64,000 nt of DNA from Chitinophagaceae bacterium (GTDB lineage Bacteria; Bacteroidota; Bacteroidia; Chitinophagales; Chitinophagaceae). The position numbers were made by a program, and so were the translations under genes. Shown here one piece after another: positions 43,006 to 51,850 of this stretch (position 1 is the stretch's first letter; the number at the start of each line of letters is the position of its first letter). The notes beneath the pieces are model-generated. The model did not search any database and was not told the DNA's origin. It saw only the letters and a list, made by a program, of their open reading frames with translations. The stretch lies in the NCBI GenBank assembly GCA_016720825.1, contig JADKJV010000002.1, positions 248,001-312,000 on the forward strand. The letters run 5' to 3'.

Positions 43006-43486
43006 TCTCATACCAACACGTATTTTAACAAGACCGGAGCTGGTCCAGCGTGCCGCACAATGGCGCATGAAAGGTTATACCATTGCATTCACCAATGGGG
43101 TGTTTGATATCCTTCATCCGGGACATATATTTTCTTTATCTGCCGCCGCCAAAGAAGCCGATTACCTGGTGGTGGGCCTGAATGCAGATGCGTCTGTAAA
43201 GAGACTCAAAGGCGACAGCCGACCGGTGAATAACCAGGACGCCCGTTCAATCCTGCTCTCTGCGTTAGTAATGGTGGATGCCGTTGTGTTATTTGAAGAA
43301 GACACACCGCTTGAACTGATTAAAGCCCTGATGCCGGATGTACTGGTGAAAGGCGGTGATTATACTATTGACCAGGTAGTCGGTGCTAAAGAAGTGATAG
43401 AAAACGGCGGGAAAGTAATCATCAACCCTATCCTTGAAGGGTTTTCAACAACTGCCATTATTGAGAAAAGCCGGGGTAATTCCTGA
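42992..43486 (+). CDS. D-glycero-beta-D-manno-heptose 1-phosphate adenylyltransferase-type protein (RfaE2-like), non-ATG start
   Basis: The core TIAFTNGVFDILHPGHIFSLSAAAK (HxGH), LNADASVKRLKGDSRPVNNQDAR and VLVKGGDYTIDQVVGAKEV defines the RfaE2/HldE-C nucleotidyltransferase. The first ATG is 43067, but the frame is open from 42962, and ADLIPTRILTRPELVQRAAQWRMKG upstream is typical of the family N-terminus. No ATG, GTG or TTG occurs there; CTG at 42992 (giving LKRADLIP) is the best candidate. It overlaps the flippase gene end by 14 bases. It activates heptose for LPS core or S-layer glycans, or a related sugar. Confidence 0.8.
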   Translation: MKRADLIPTRILTRPELVQRAAQWRMKGYTIAFTNGVFDILHPGHIFSLSAAAKEADYLVVGLNADASVKRLKGDSRPVNNQDARSILLSALVMVDAVVLFEEDTPLELIKALMPDVLVKGGDYTIDQVVGAKEVIENGGKVIINPILEGFSTTAIIEKSRGNS

Positions 43487-43575
43487 TACGGATCCGGAAA
43501 TATTAAGTTTTCAGTCCGGATGCCCTTTTTTGCAAGCCACGTGCTATTTTTATACCTGTTCCAGAAACCTTTACC

Positions 43576-45672
43576 ATGGCCACCCACGACAAAAGAAAAA
43601 CGATTGCCCGCGATATCAGCTGGCTTGCCTTTAATGCAAGAGTATTACAGGAAGCGGCAGATGCTACTGTACCGCTCAGGGAGCGGATAAAATTCCTTGG
43701 CATTTTTTCCAATAACCTGGATGAGTTCTTCCGCGTTCGTGTAGCTGCCTTGCGGCGTATGATCCAGTTGGGATCCAAAGCAAACATGCACCTGGAAAAT
43801 GATCCCCAGCAGATACTGGATGAAATCCAGATGACGGTTTTAAACCACCAGGGGGAATTTAACCGGATATGGGAAGACGTGCAGAAAAAACTGAACGAAC
43901 AGAAAATCTTCCTGCGTACGGAGAAAGAGCTGACCCACGAGCAACAGGCTTTTATCAGGAATTATTATGAAGATGAAGTGAGTTCAGTGGTCATACCACT
44001 CATGATTGAAAACATTCCCGACTTCCCTGCCCTGCGGGATAAGTCCATTTACCTGGGCGTGGTGATGTGGAAAAAAGAAAGCGCACTGAAACGAAAATAT
44101 GCATTGATTGAAGTGCCCTCCCGGACATTGGGACGGTTTACGATCCTGCCATCATCTAAACCTGAAGAAACAAATATCATACTGCTTGAAGACATCATCC
44201 GGTTTAACCTGCCGGATATATTTTCTTATTTTGGATACGACCAATACAATGCCCATGTTTTTAAAGTAACACGGGATTCAGAGATTGATATTGACGAAGA
44301 TTTTTCCACCAACATTATCCAGAAAATTGAAAAAGGGATCAAAAACAGAAGAAAGGGCAAGCCTGTGCGGTTTGTATATGACCGGGAAATGGATTCGGGC
44401 TTGCTTGAATACCTGATACGCAGGCTGAATTTATCCAAAAGGGATAACCTCATTCCGGGAGGCCGTATTCATAATTTCAAACACTTCATGGATTTCCCTG
44501 ACCACGGATTCACAGATAAACGGCTTCGTAAAAAACCATTTGACCATCCCATGCTGACCAAAGACCGGGTGTCGGATGTGATTATGGAAAAAGATGTGCT
44601 GCTCCATTTCCCCTATCATTCTTTTGCACCGCTGATTGACCTGTTGCGTGAGGCAGCGTTTGACCCGGAAGTTATTTCCATCAAGATCACCTGTTACCGG
44701 CTGGCACCACAGTCTAAAATCATTAACGCTCTGATCAATGCCGTGCGAAACGGCAAGGAAGTAGTGGTGATGATGGAGCTGCGTGCCCGCTTTGAAGAGG
44801 AAGCCAACCTGGAATGGAAAGAAAGACTGGAAGAAGAAGGCGCCAAAGTGCTGGTGGAAATTCCGAACATGAAGGTCCATTCCAAGATCTGCCTCATCAC
44901 CAAGAAAAGAAAAGACAACACAAATTTCTTTTATGGATTTGTGAGCACCGGCAATCTCAGTGAAAGAACGGCCAAATTATATGGCGATCATTGCCTGCTG
45001 ACATCCAACCAGAAAATCATGTCGGATGTAAACCGGATATTCAACTATCTGGAGCAACCGAAAACCGGTGCGAATTTCTTGAAAGACTGCCGCTATATAA
45101 TTCCCAGCCCGATGTTTGTAAAAAGGGAAATGATCAAGCTGATAGACGAAGAGATCAGGCAGGCGCGCAAGAAAAAACCGGCAGCCATCACCTTAAAGAT
45201 GAACTCGCTTTCTGACGAGGATATGATCCAGAAATTATATGAGGCGGCCAGGGCCGGTGTGCAGATCAAACTTATCATCCGCGGTATATTCTGCATGTTC
45301 ACTGAACATAAAAAATACGAGATGCCTGTTCGTGCCATCAGTATTGTGGATGAGTACCTGGAGCATGCGCGGGTGTGGGTATTTCACAACAGGGGTAAAG
45401 AGAAAGTTTATATATCTTCGGCTGACTGGATGAAGCGAAACCTGGAACACCGCGTTGAAGCTACATGCCCGGTTTTCCATGACCAGCTCCGGCAGGAACT
45501 AAAAGATATTCTTGACATACAATTGCAGGATAATGTAAAAGCCCGCTGGCTTGATAATGAACTGAGCAATGAATATGTGAGGACTACCAAGAAGAAAATC
45601 CGTTCACAGGTGGAGATTTATAATTATCTCTACAATAAAACAAAGCAAACACGTGAGACTGGCAGCAATTGA
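43576..45672 (+). CDS. ppk1: polyphosphate kinase 1
   Basis: The 698-residue protein follows the PPK1 plan. The N-terminus is RDISWLAFNARVLQEAAD and FLGIFSNNLDEFFRVRVA. The phospholipase D-like catalytic halves carry the phosphohistidine motif MKVHSKICLI (about residue 434) and the second His motif NLEHRVEATCPV. It polymerises ATP gamma-phosphates into polyphosphate. The C-terminus overlaps the start of the exopolyphosphatase gene by 20 bases, so the two opposing activities are co-transcribed. Confidence 0.96.
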   Translation: MATHDKRKTIARDISWLAFNARVLQEAADATVPLRERIKFLGIFSNNLDEFFRVRVAALRRMIQLGSKANMHLENDPQQILDEIQMTVLNHQGEFNRIWEDVQKKLNEQKIFLRTEKELTHEQQAFIRNYYEDEVSSVVIPLMIENIPDFPALRDKSIYLGVVMWKKESALKRKYALIEVPSRTLGRFTILPSSKPEETNIILLEDIIRFNLPDIFSYFGYDQYNAHVFKVTRDSEIDIDEDFSTNIIQKIEKGIKNRRKGKPVRFVYDREMDSGLLEYLIRRLNLSKRDNLIPGGRIHNFKHFMDFPDHGFTDKRLRKKPFDHPMLTKDRVSDVIMEKDVLLHFPYHSFAPLIDLLREAAFDPEVISIKITCYRLAPQSKIINALINAVRNGKEVVVMMELRARFEEEANLEWKERLEEEGAKVLVEIPNMKVHSKICLITKKRKDNTNFFYGFVSTGNLSERTAKLYGDHCLLTSNQKIMSDVNRIFNYLEQPKTGANFLKDCRYIIPSPMFVKREMIKLIDEEIRQARKKKPAAITLKMNSLSDEDMIQKLYEAARAGVQIKLIIRGIFCMFTEHKKYEMPVRAISIVDEYLEHARVWVFHNRGKEKVYISSADWMKRNLEHRVEATCPVFHDQLRQELKDILDIQLQDNVKARWLDNELSNEYVRTTKKKIRSQVEIYNYLYNKTKQTRETGSN

Positions 45673-46555
45673 CATCGGGAGTAACGCAGCAAGATTACTG
45701 ATAACAGATGTAATGGCAGGCCCCCAGGGTACTGCAGAATTTATTAAAGTGGTGCTGGTGCGTGTGCCGCTGCGATTGGGTTTTGATGTTTTCGACAAAG
45801 GTGAAATCAGTCCTGTACGGGCTGAAAAAGTTATAAAAACCATCAAGGCCTATAAACTGCTGCTTGATGTGTATGATGTTAAACACCTCCGTGCCTGTGC
45901 CACCTCCGCAATGCGGGATGCCGTGAATGCACCGGAAATCATTAAAAAAGTAAAAGCGGAAACGGGTATCCAGATAGAAGTGATCAGCGGGCAGGATGAG
46001 GCCTCGTTCATATATGAAAACCATGTTGCCGAGAATATGGCCACCGAAGAGTCTTATCTCTATATTGATGTGGGTGGTGGCAGTACCGAGCTGACATTTT
46101 TCAGTGACAATAAACTCATCTTTAAAGAATCATTCAACATAGGGACAATCCGCCTCCTGAAAAACCAGGTAAATGAAGCCGCCTGGGATGAGATGAAAGA
46201 ATGCATCCGTTCAAAAACCAAAGGACATCACCATGTAACGGCGATCGGTTCTGGCGGTAACATCAACAAAATATTTTCTATTTCGAAAAGGAAAGACGGC
46301 AAACCCCTGAACCTGGAATTACTGCGTGATTATTATAAGGAATTCAGCACGCTGTCACTCGCCCAAAGGATCAGCTTATATAAACTCCGGGAAGACCGTG
46401 CCGATGTAATTGTCCCTGCCCTGCTGATTTATATTAACGTCATGCGCTGGGCCGATGCACAGGAAATATTTGTTCCCAAGATCGGTCTGGCAGACGGACT
46501 CGTTCATACCCTTTACGAAGAACTGAAGAAAACGGAATCCCTCGAGCAGCAATGA
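45653..46555 (+). CDS. ppx: exopolyphosphatase / GppA family phosphatase
   Basis: Starts at GTG 45653, giving MRLAAIDIGSNAARLLITD, the usual ASKHA phosphate-1 motif. The 300-residue protein has YLYIDVGGGSTELTFF (phosphate-2) and IGSGGNINKI (adenosine-like motif). It is one domain shorter than E. coli Ppx but normal for Bacteroidota. It degrades polyphosphate and/or pppGpp. It overlaps ppk1 by 20 bases and precedes panB by 16. Confidence 0.92.
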   Translation: MRLAAIDIGSNAARLLITDVMAGPQGTAEFIKVVLVRVPLRLGFDVFDKGEISPVRAEKVIKTIKAYKLLLDVYDVKHLRACATSAMRDAVNAPEIIKKVKAETGIQIEVISGQDEASFIYENHVAENMATEESYLYIDVGGGSTELTFFSDNKLIFKESFNIGTIRLLKNQVNEAAWDEMKECIRSKTKGHHHVTAIGSGGNINKIFSISKRKDGKPLNLELLRDYYKEFSTLSLAQRISLYKLREDRADVIVPALLIYINVMRWADAQEIFVPKIGLADGLVHTLYEELKKTESLEQQ

Positions 46556-46571
46556 AACAAAAAATATTCTT

Positions 46572-47387
46572 ATGAGTGTGAACAAGGAGATTAAAAAAGT
46601 AACCACCCATACTCTCCAGATGATGAAAGAGTCGGGTGAGAAAATCAGTATGCTCACCGCATACGATTTTTCATTTGCAAGAATCGTGGATGGCGCCGGG
46701 ATCGATGTGATCCTGGTTGGCGACTCCGCCTCCAATGTGATGGCAGGCCATGAAACCACATTGCCCATCACACTTGACCAGATGATTTACCATGCACAAT
46801 CGGTTATACGAGGCATCAACCGCTGCCTGGTTGTGGTGGATATGCCTTTTGGTTCATACCAGTCCAACTCAGATATCGCCCTCGCCTCTGCCATTCGCAT
46901 CATGAAAGAGACCGGCGGTCATTCCGTTAAAATGGAAGGCGGCCGTGAAGTGGCGGATGCTATTAAACGGATTGTGTCAGCCGGCATCCCGGTAATGGGT
47001 CATCTTGGATTGACACCACAGTCTATATATAAATTTGGCACTTATACTGTCCGGGCCCGTGAAGAAGCAGAAGCGCAAAAACTGCGGGAGGATGCTAAAA
47101 TCCTGGAAGAAGCCGGATGTTTTGCCATTGTACTTGAAAAAATCCCGGCCAAACTGGCGGAAGAAGTGTCAGCTTCATTACGCATTCCAACAATCGGTAT
47201 CGGCGCCGGTGGTCAATGTGACGGACAGGTGCTGGTGATGCATGATATGCTTGGTATAAATACTGAATTCAAGCCCCGTTTCCTCAGGCAGTACCTGAAT
47301 ATCCATGAGCTCGCAACCCAGGCGGTAGCCGGTTATATTAAAGATGTGAAATCAGGGGATTTCCCCTCTGCGGCCGAGCAATATTGA
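46572..47387 (+). CDS. panB: 3-methyl-2-oxobutanoate hydroxymethyltransferase
   Basis: The 271-residue protein matches PanB: ISMLTAYDFSFARIVDGAGIDVILVGDSASNVMAGHETTLPI, MPFGSYQ, SVKMEGG, GHLGLTPQS, EKIPAKLAEEVSASLRIPTIGIGAG, VLVMHDMLG. It transfers a hydroxymethyl group to 2-oxoisovalerate on the way to pantothenate. It is the third gene of a ppk1-ppx-panB run, and panC lies at 41086. Confidence 0.97.
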   Translation: MSVNKEIKKVTTHTLQMMKESGEKISMLTAYDFSFARIVDGAGIDVILVGDSASNVMAGHETTLPITLDQMIYHAQSVIRGINRCLVVVDMPFGSYQSNSDIALASAIRIMKETGGHSVKMEGGREVADAIKRIVSAGIPVMGHLGLTPQSIYKFGTYTVRAREEAEAQKLREDAKILEEAGCFAIVLEKIPAKLAEEVSASLRIPTIGIGAGGQCDGQVLVMHDMLGINTEFKPRFLRQYLNIHELATQAVAGYIKDVKSGDFPSAAEQY

Positions 47388-47439
47388 ACTGATGTTACCT
47401 GAATAAAATTGTTTATTTTTACATACTAAAAAGTATAGC

Positions 47440-48318
47440 ATGACGAAGAAAATCGGATACATTTTCTCCCTGATCCTTACTGTGTTGTTTTTCTCCTGCC
47501 AGCAGGAAATAGACCCCAATACAGGAGGTACTGGCAATACAGGTTCAACGGGCGATTTCCGTGCAAAAATTGACGGTGTTCAGTGGGTAGCCAATAAAAC
47601 AACAGGCGCTTCAAGAATGTCCGGGTTTATCAACATTACTGGTGTAGGAACTGACAAGAAACTTATCACGATGACCCTGACAGACTCAGGTGTCCATCAT
47701 TATATCCTGAATGATGCTTCATTTAACGTAGGGGCATTCCAGGACAGCACTTTACCGAATGTAGTTGCATTTTCATCCAATGCAAGTGGTGATACAGCCA
47801 TTGCAGGCGGTTACGTGGATATCACATCCATTGATACAGCCCGTAAAAAAATCAGCGGCAGTTTCCGTTTCAAAGTACTCCGTCCGATGGATAACCTGAA
47901 AAGGAATATTACAGAAGGTGTTTTTACCAATATTTCTTACACGACCAGTCTGGCCCCGACACCCACTACTGATACTTTCCATGTAAAAATAAATGGAACA
48001 CTGTATACACCTCCTGTAGTTGTTGGTGTTTCCACACCGGCTATTCCACCCATGACAGCAACAATAGCGATCAATGGTACTGACCAGGCGGCGTCTAAAA
48101 CAGTAGGGCTGATCATGCCAAAAGATATTGTACCCGGTAGTTATACCCTGGATTTATTCGGCGCCACTTATATCGGCGTTTATAATCCCGATCAGGACCC
48201 CAACCATTCCCAGGGTGCAACATCAGGAACACTGACCATTTTATCACATAACACGACAACCAAAAGAATCAGGGGCAATTTCAATTTCCACGCAGAAGCA
48301 ATCCTGAACCCCTGCTGA
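47440..48318 (+). CDS. hypothetical lipoprotein with two related beta domains
   Basis: The lipoprotein signal (MTKKIGYIFSLILTVLFFSC, lipobox LFFSC) is followed by a Gly/Thr-rich linker (NTGGTGNTGSTG). Then come two similar ~110-residue beta-rich repeats, each starting with a KI-D/N-G-x-x-Y/W pattern (FRAKIDGVQWVA and FHVKINGTLYTPP) and containing IKGNFxF-like endings (ISGSFRFKV, IRGNFNFHA). This resembles DUF6252-like Bacteroidota lipoproteins, whose role is unknown. It ends with Cys just before the stop. Confidence 0.78.
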   Translation: MTKKIGYIFSLILTVLFFSCQQEIDPNTGGTGNTGSTGDFRAKIDGVQWVANKTTGASRMSGFINITGVGTDKKLITMTLTDSGVHHYILNDASFNVGAFQDSTLPNVVAFSSNASGDTAIAGGYVDITSIDTARKKISGSFRFKVLRPMDNLKRNITEGVFTNISYTTSLAPTPTTDTFHVKINGTLYTPPVVVGVSTPAIPPMTATIAINGTDQAASKTVGLIMPKDIVPGSYTLDLFGATYIGVYNPDQDPNHSQGATSGTLTILSHNTTTKRIRGNFNFHAEAILNPC

Positions 48319-48380
48319 ATTCGGAAATGACTGAAGGGTATTTCTCTGTTGTATATCAATAATCAGGTTAAACAGATTTC

Positions 48381-48407
48381 AAGCCGGGATTTTTCCCGGC
48401 TTTTTTT
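48381..48407 (+). terminator. intrinsic terminator after the two-domain lipoprotein
   Basis: Nine-base stem AAGCCGGGA/TCCCGGCTT, 4-base loop, then seven T. Confidence 0.9.
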
Positions 48408-48454
48408 ATGCCCGAAAAACACGGAACTTTGCATCCTCTTAAATCAGCAACCAT

Positions 48455-49978
48455 ATGGAATTCCTGAAACAACTTGGCATCGGTCCCGTAAACGAAGGGA
48501 TCAGCACTGGTCTCAAAACAATAAAAGGTGAAGGCCCCGTCATCGAATCTTATTCGCCTGTTGACGGCAAACTGATAGGCACCGTAAGTTCTGCCACGCG
48601 TGCAAACTACGATGCAGTGGTAAAAAGCGCTGAAGCTGCTTTCCAGCAATGGAGACAGGTTCCTGCTCCCCGCCGTGGTGAAATCGTCAGACAGATTGGT
48701 GAAGCATTACGACAGTATAAAGAACCACTGGGCAAACTCGTTTCTTATGAAATGGGAAAAAGCCTGCAGGAAGGGTATGGTGAAGTACAGGAAATGATTG
48801 ACATCTGCGATTTTGCTGTGGGCCTCTCCCGCCAGTTACACGGACTTACCATGCACAGTGAAAGACCCGCGCACCGGATGTATGAACAATGGCATCCGCT
48901 GGGTATCACCGGTATTATTCCCGCATTCAATTTTCCCGTAGCAGTATGGAGCTGGAACAGTATGCTGGCCTGGGTTTGCGGCAATGTTTGTATTTGGAAA
49001 CCTTCAGAAAAAACACCGCTTTGTGGCATCGCCTGCCAGAATATCGTAGCAGAAGTTTTTAAAAAGAATAATATCCCTGAGGGCGTTTGCTGCCTCGTCA
49101 CCGGTGGCCGCGATCTGGGAGAATGGATGTCATCCGACACCAGGCTTCCTTTGATTTCAGCCACAGGCTCCACCCGGATGGGAAAAGCAGTTGGAACAGC
49201 TGTAGCCACCAGGCTCGGCCGTTCTTTGCTTGAACTGGGTGGAAATAACGCCATCATCATTTCTGATAAAGCCGATCTGAAGATTGCCATCACAGGCGCT
49301 TTGTTCGGTGCCGTAGGAACTGCAGGCCAGCGTTGCACCAGCACACGCAGGCTGATCATCCATGAATCCATTTATGATTCAGTGCGCAACAAACTGGTCG
49401 CAGCCTATAAACAACTTCGCATCGGTGATCCATTGGATCAAAACAACCATGTAGGTCCGCTGATTGACAAAGCAGCTGTACAACTTTACCTGGATTCAAT
49501 TGAAGCCTGCAAAAAAGAAGGCGGTCGTTTTGTAGTGGAAGGTGGTGTGCTCAGCGGTGCCGGATATGAAAGCGGATGTTATGTGAAACCCTGCGTGGCT
49601 GAAGCAGAACCCGGATACAGCATTGTACAGCACGAAACCTTTGCACCCATTTTATACCTGCTGAAATATAAAACCATTGCCGAAGCCATCACGATACAAA
49701 ATGGCGTTCCGCAGGGTTTATCTTCTTCCATTATGACACTGGATATGCGCGAAGCAGAACAGTTCCTTTCTCAGTCAGGCAGCGATTGCGGTATTGCCAA
49801 CGTAAACATCGGCACATCCGGTGCAGAAATCGGCGGAGCATTTGGCGGTGAAAAAGAAACCGGCGGCGGCCGTGAAAGCGGCAGCGATGCGTGGAAGAAT
49901 TATATGCGCAGGCAAACGAATACGATTAATTACAGTGAGTCGTTACCGTTAGCGCAGGGGATCAAATTCGATTTGTAA
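48455..49978 (+). CDS. aldehyde dehydrogenase, ALDH7 / alpha-aminoadipic semialdehyde dehydrogenase-like
   Basis: The 507-residue protein has the ALDH signature: IIPAFNFPVAVWSWNSMLA, VWKPSEKTP-type CIWKPSEKTPL, the catalytic Glu in LELGGNNA and catalytic Cys in GTAGQRCTSTRRL (about residue 293). NVNIGTSGAEIGGAFGGEKETGGGRESGSDAWK near the end is characteristic of the ALDH7 (antiquitin/AmaB) branch, which oxidises piperidine-6-carboxylate or alpha-aminoadipate semialdehyde in lysine catabolism. It uses NAD(P). It stands alone between a terminator and a CACATAG palindrome. Confidence 0.88.
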   Translation: MEFLKQLGIGPVNEGISTGLKTIKGEGPVIESYSPVDGKLIGTVSSATRANYDAVVKSAEAAFQQWRQVPAPRRGEIVRQIGEALRQYKEPLGKLVSYEMGKSLQEGYGEVQEMIDICDFAVGLSRQLHGLTMHSERPAHRMYEQWHPLGITGIIPAFNFPVAVWSWNSMLAWVCGNVCIWKPSEKTPLCGIACQNIVAEVFKKNNIPEGVCCLVTGGRDLGEWMSSDTRLPLISATGSTRMGKAVGTAVATRLGRSLLELGGNNAIIISDKADLKIAITGALFGAVGTAGQRCTSTRRLIIHESIYDSVRNKLVAAYKQLRIGDPLDQNNHVGPLIDKAAVQLYLDSIEACKKEGGRFVVEGGVLSGAGYESGCYVKPCVAEAEPGYSIVQHETFAPILYLLKYKTIAEAITIQNGVPQGLSSSIMTLDMREAEQFLSQSGSDCGIANVNIGTSGAEIGGAFGGEKETGGGRESGSDAWKNYMRRQTNTINYSESLPLAQGIKFDL

Positions 49979-50017
49979 ATGCTTCACCACCCTCCTACGC
50001 TTCGCTTCGGCGGGCGC

Positions 50018-50137
50018 GTAGGCACATAGGTACACATAGAAATACAGCGCGAATTTCCTATAGAAGTAACTTTTCGAATAAAATGGATTTGCGTAATGTA
50101 TTTCTATGTGTTTCTATGTGCACTATGTGCCTATGTG
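50018..50137. repeat. CACATAG-type imperfect palindrome
   Basis: The left arm (taggcacataggtacacatag and aaataca) and the right arm, whose reverse complement is TAGGCACATAGTGCACATAG plus AAACACATAGAAATAC, pair over about 40 bases with one extra AAACACATAG unit on the right. The interior holds CTTTTCGAATAAAATG, of which CTTTTCGAATAAA also occurs in the core of the repeat at 60538-60870. The element fills the ~245-base spacer before the OmpA gene. Confidence 0.8.
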
Positions 50138-50224
50138 GTAAAGACTCTTTTAAGGGAATTATGATTTGTGGGAAATATTTCCAATTTTTGCAAATCGGGG
50201 AAACCGTATAACAATTTCAAATCC

Positions 50225-51724
50225 ATGAGAAAAACAATCCTGGCCCTGTGTGTACTTTGCACAGCGCCTTTTTTCAGTCAGGCACAGCTAAGGGTAGCCA
50301 TTACCGGCGGCGCACATCTTTCAACAGTTATTGAAACCAATAACCTGACAGGTTGGGATACCATCAGCCCGAATTATTCAGGCAGGCTGGGATTCCATGG
50401 CGGATTCAGTGCAGATATCCCGTTCAGCCCCACCTCTAAACTTTTTTTCCAGCCAGGCGTAATCTATTATAATAAAGGAAGGAAATTCGACCAGGTTTCT
50501 GATACCACGCAAACCATCATCCGCAGGAAAAGCGAACAGTTTGTAAACTATGTTGACATCCCCCTGAATCTGGTTTTAAAATTCGGTTCTAAAACGAAAA
50601 TTATTATTGGCGGCGGACCTTATGTTTCCTTCTTTTTCTCCGGTAAAGAAACCGGGCAAACCTATACACGCACTGGTATTGCTTCCTCTACAGAAAATGC
50701 GGATCTGCCGGTTGGTAAAATGCCCGGTCAGTACCAGGTTGTCAATTACGGCGTTCATGGATTAATTGGTTTGGAATCCGGCCGGTTTTTTATCACTGGG
50801 AATTACAGCCGCGGCCTGAATGATTTTTACAATGCGGTTGATTACACTGGTACTTTCAAACACCAGGTGATTGGCGGTTCTGTCGGCATTTACCTTGGCA
50901 AATCAGTTGAGATAATAAAAAAACCAAAGGACAAAGACAAAGATGGTATTCCAGATACAGAAGATGAATGTCCTGACCAGGCCGGCCCCGCTGTAACCCA
51001 TGGATGCCCTGATAAGGATGCAGACGGTATTGCAGATAAAAACGATCAATGCCCAGACCAGCCCGGCACCGTTGCCAACCATGGCTGCCCGGTAGTTGAT
51101 ACCGATAAAGACGGAGTAAATGATAAAGATGATAAATGTCCCACCGTACCCGGCTTACCCAAATACAAAGGTTGCCCGCCTCCTGACACCGATGGTGATG
51201 GCGTGAATGATGAAGAAGATAAATGCCCTGCATTGGCAGGTATTGCCAAATACCAGGGATGTCCGGTACCGGATACTGACGGTGATGGTGTGAATGATGA
51301 AATGGATAAATGCCCGGCTGTGGCAGGTTTGAAAGAAAGAAACGGATGCCCGCCGGAAGAAATCAAACAGGAAATAATTGAGAAAGTAAATTATGCAGCA
51401 CGCAGGATACAATTCCAGTCAGGTAAATCAATACTCCTGCCCTCTTCCCTCAAGGAACTGGATGCAGTAGCCGTTTTGTTGAAAGAGCATACTGACCTGC
51501 TGCTCGATATTGAAGGCCATACATCCGCTGATGGCAGTGCCGCCTTTAACCAGAAATTAAGTGAAGACCGGGCTGCTGCTGTGAAGAAATACCTTGTCTT
51601 AAAAGGCATTAATGAAAACCGGCTTTCGGCCAAAGGATATGGTCCGAGTCAACCCCTGGTTCCCGGTACTTCATCTGCGGCCAGGGCCCAGAACCGCCGC
51701 GTTGAAATGAAGTTGCGCAACTAA
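50225..51724 (+). CDS. OmpA family protein with outer-membrane barrel and thrombospondin type 3 repeats
   Basis: Start at 50225 (MRKTILALCVLCTAPFFSQA signal). About residues 20-235 form a PorT-like beta-barrel. TSP3 calcium-binding repeats run from ~240 to 385 (five DxDxDGxxDxxDxCPxxxG units, such as DTDGDGVNDEEDKCP). A C-terminal OmpA-like peptidoglycan-binding domain (~395-499) ends with LDIEGHTSADGSAAFNQKLSEDRAAAVKKYL and NRRVEMKLRN. It links the outer membrane to peptidoglycan. A strong terminator follows. Confidence 0.93.
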   Translation: MRKTILALCVLCTAPFFSQAQLRVAITGGAHLSTVIETNNLTGWDTISPNYSGRLGFHGGFSADIPFSPTSKLFFQPGVIYYNKGRKFDQVSDTTQTIIRRKSEQFVNYVDIPLNLVLKFGSKTKIIIGGGPYVSFFFSGKETGQTYTRTGIASSTENADLPVGKMPGQYQVVNYGVHGLIGLESGRFFITGNYSRGLNDFYNAVDYTGTFKHQVIGGSVGIYLGKSVEIIKKPKDKDKDGIPDTEDECPDQAGPAVTHGCPDKDADGIADKNDQCPDQPGTVANHGCPVVDTDKDGVNDKDDKCPTVPGLPKYKGCPPPDTDGDGVNDEEDKCPALAGIAKYQGCPVPDTDGDGVNDEMDKCPAVAGLKERNGCPPEEIKQEIIEKVNYAARRIQFQSGKSILLPSSLKELDAVAVLLKEHTDLLLDIEGHTSADGSAAFNQKLSEDRAAAVKKYLVLKGINENRLSAKGYGPSQPLVPGTSSAARAQNRRVEMKLRN

Positions 51725-51752
51725 ACCTGTTAAAGTCACGTCAAATCATAGC

Positions 51753-51780
51753 AATAAGCCCCCTTTTCCGGGGGCTTATT
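51753..51780. terminator. intrinsic terminator after the OmpA gene
   Basis: An 11-base perfect stem AATAAGCCCCC/GGGGGCTTATT around a 6-base loop, ending in TT and a T-rich stretch. Confidence 0.85.
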
Positions 51781-51850
51781 TGTGTAAAATGTATGAATGG
51801 TAATCAGTATTTTTACGCTTACACCAAATTTGCAGTATAAAAACACACAA

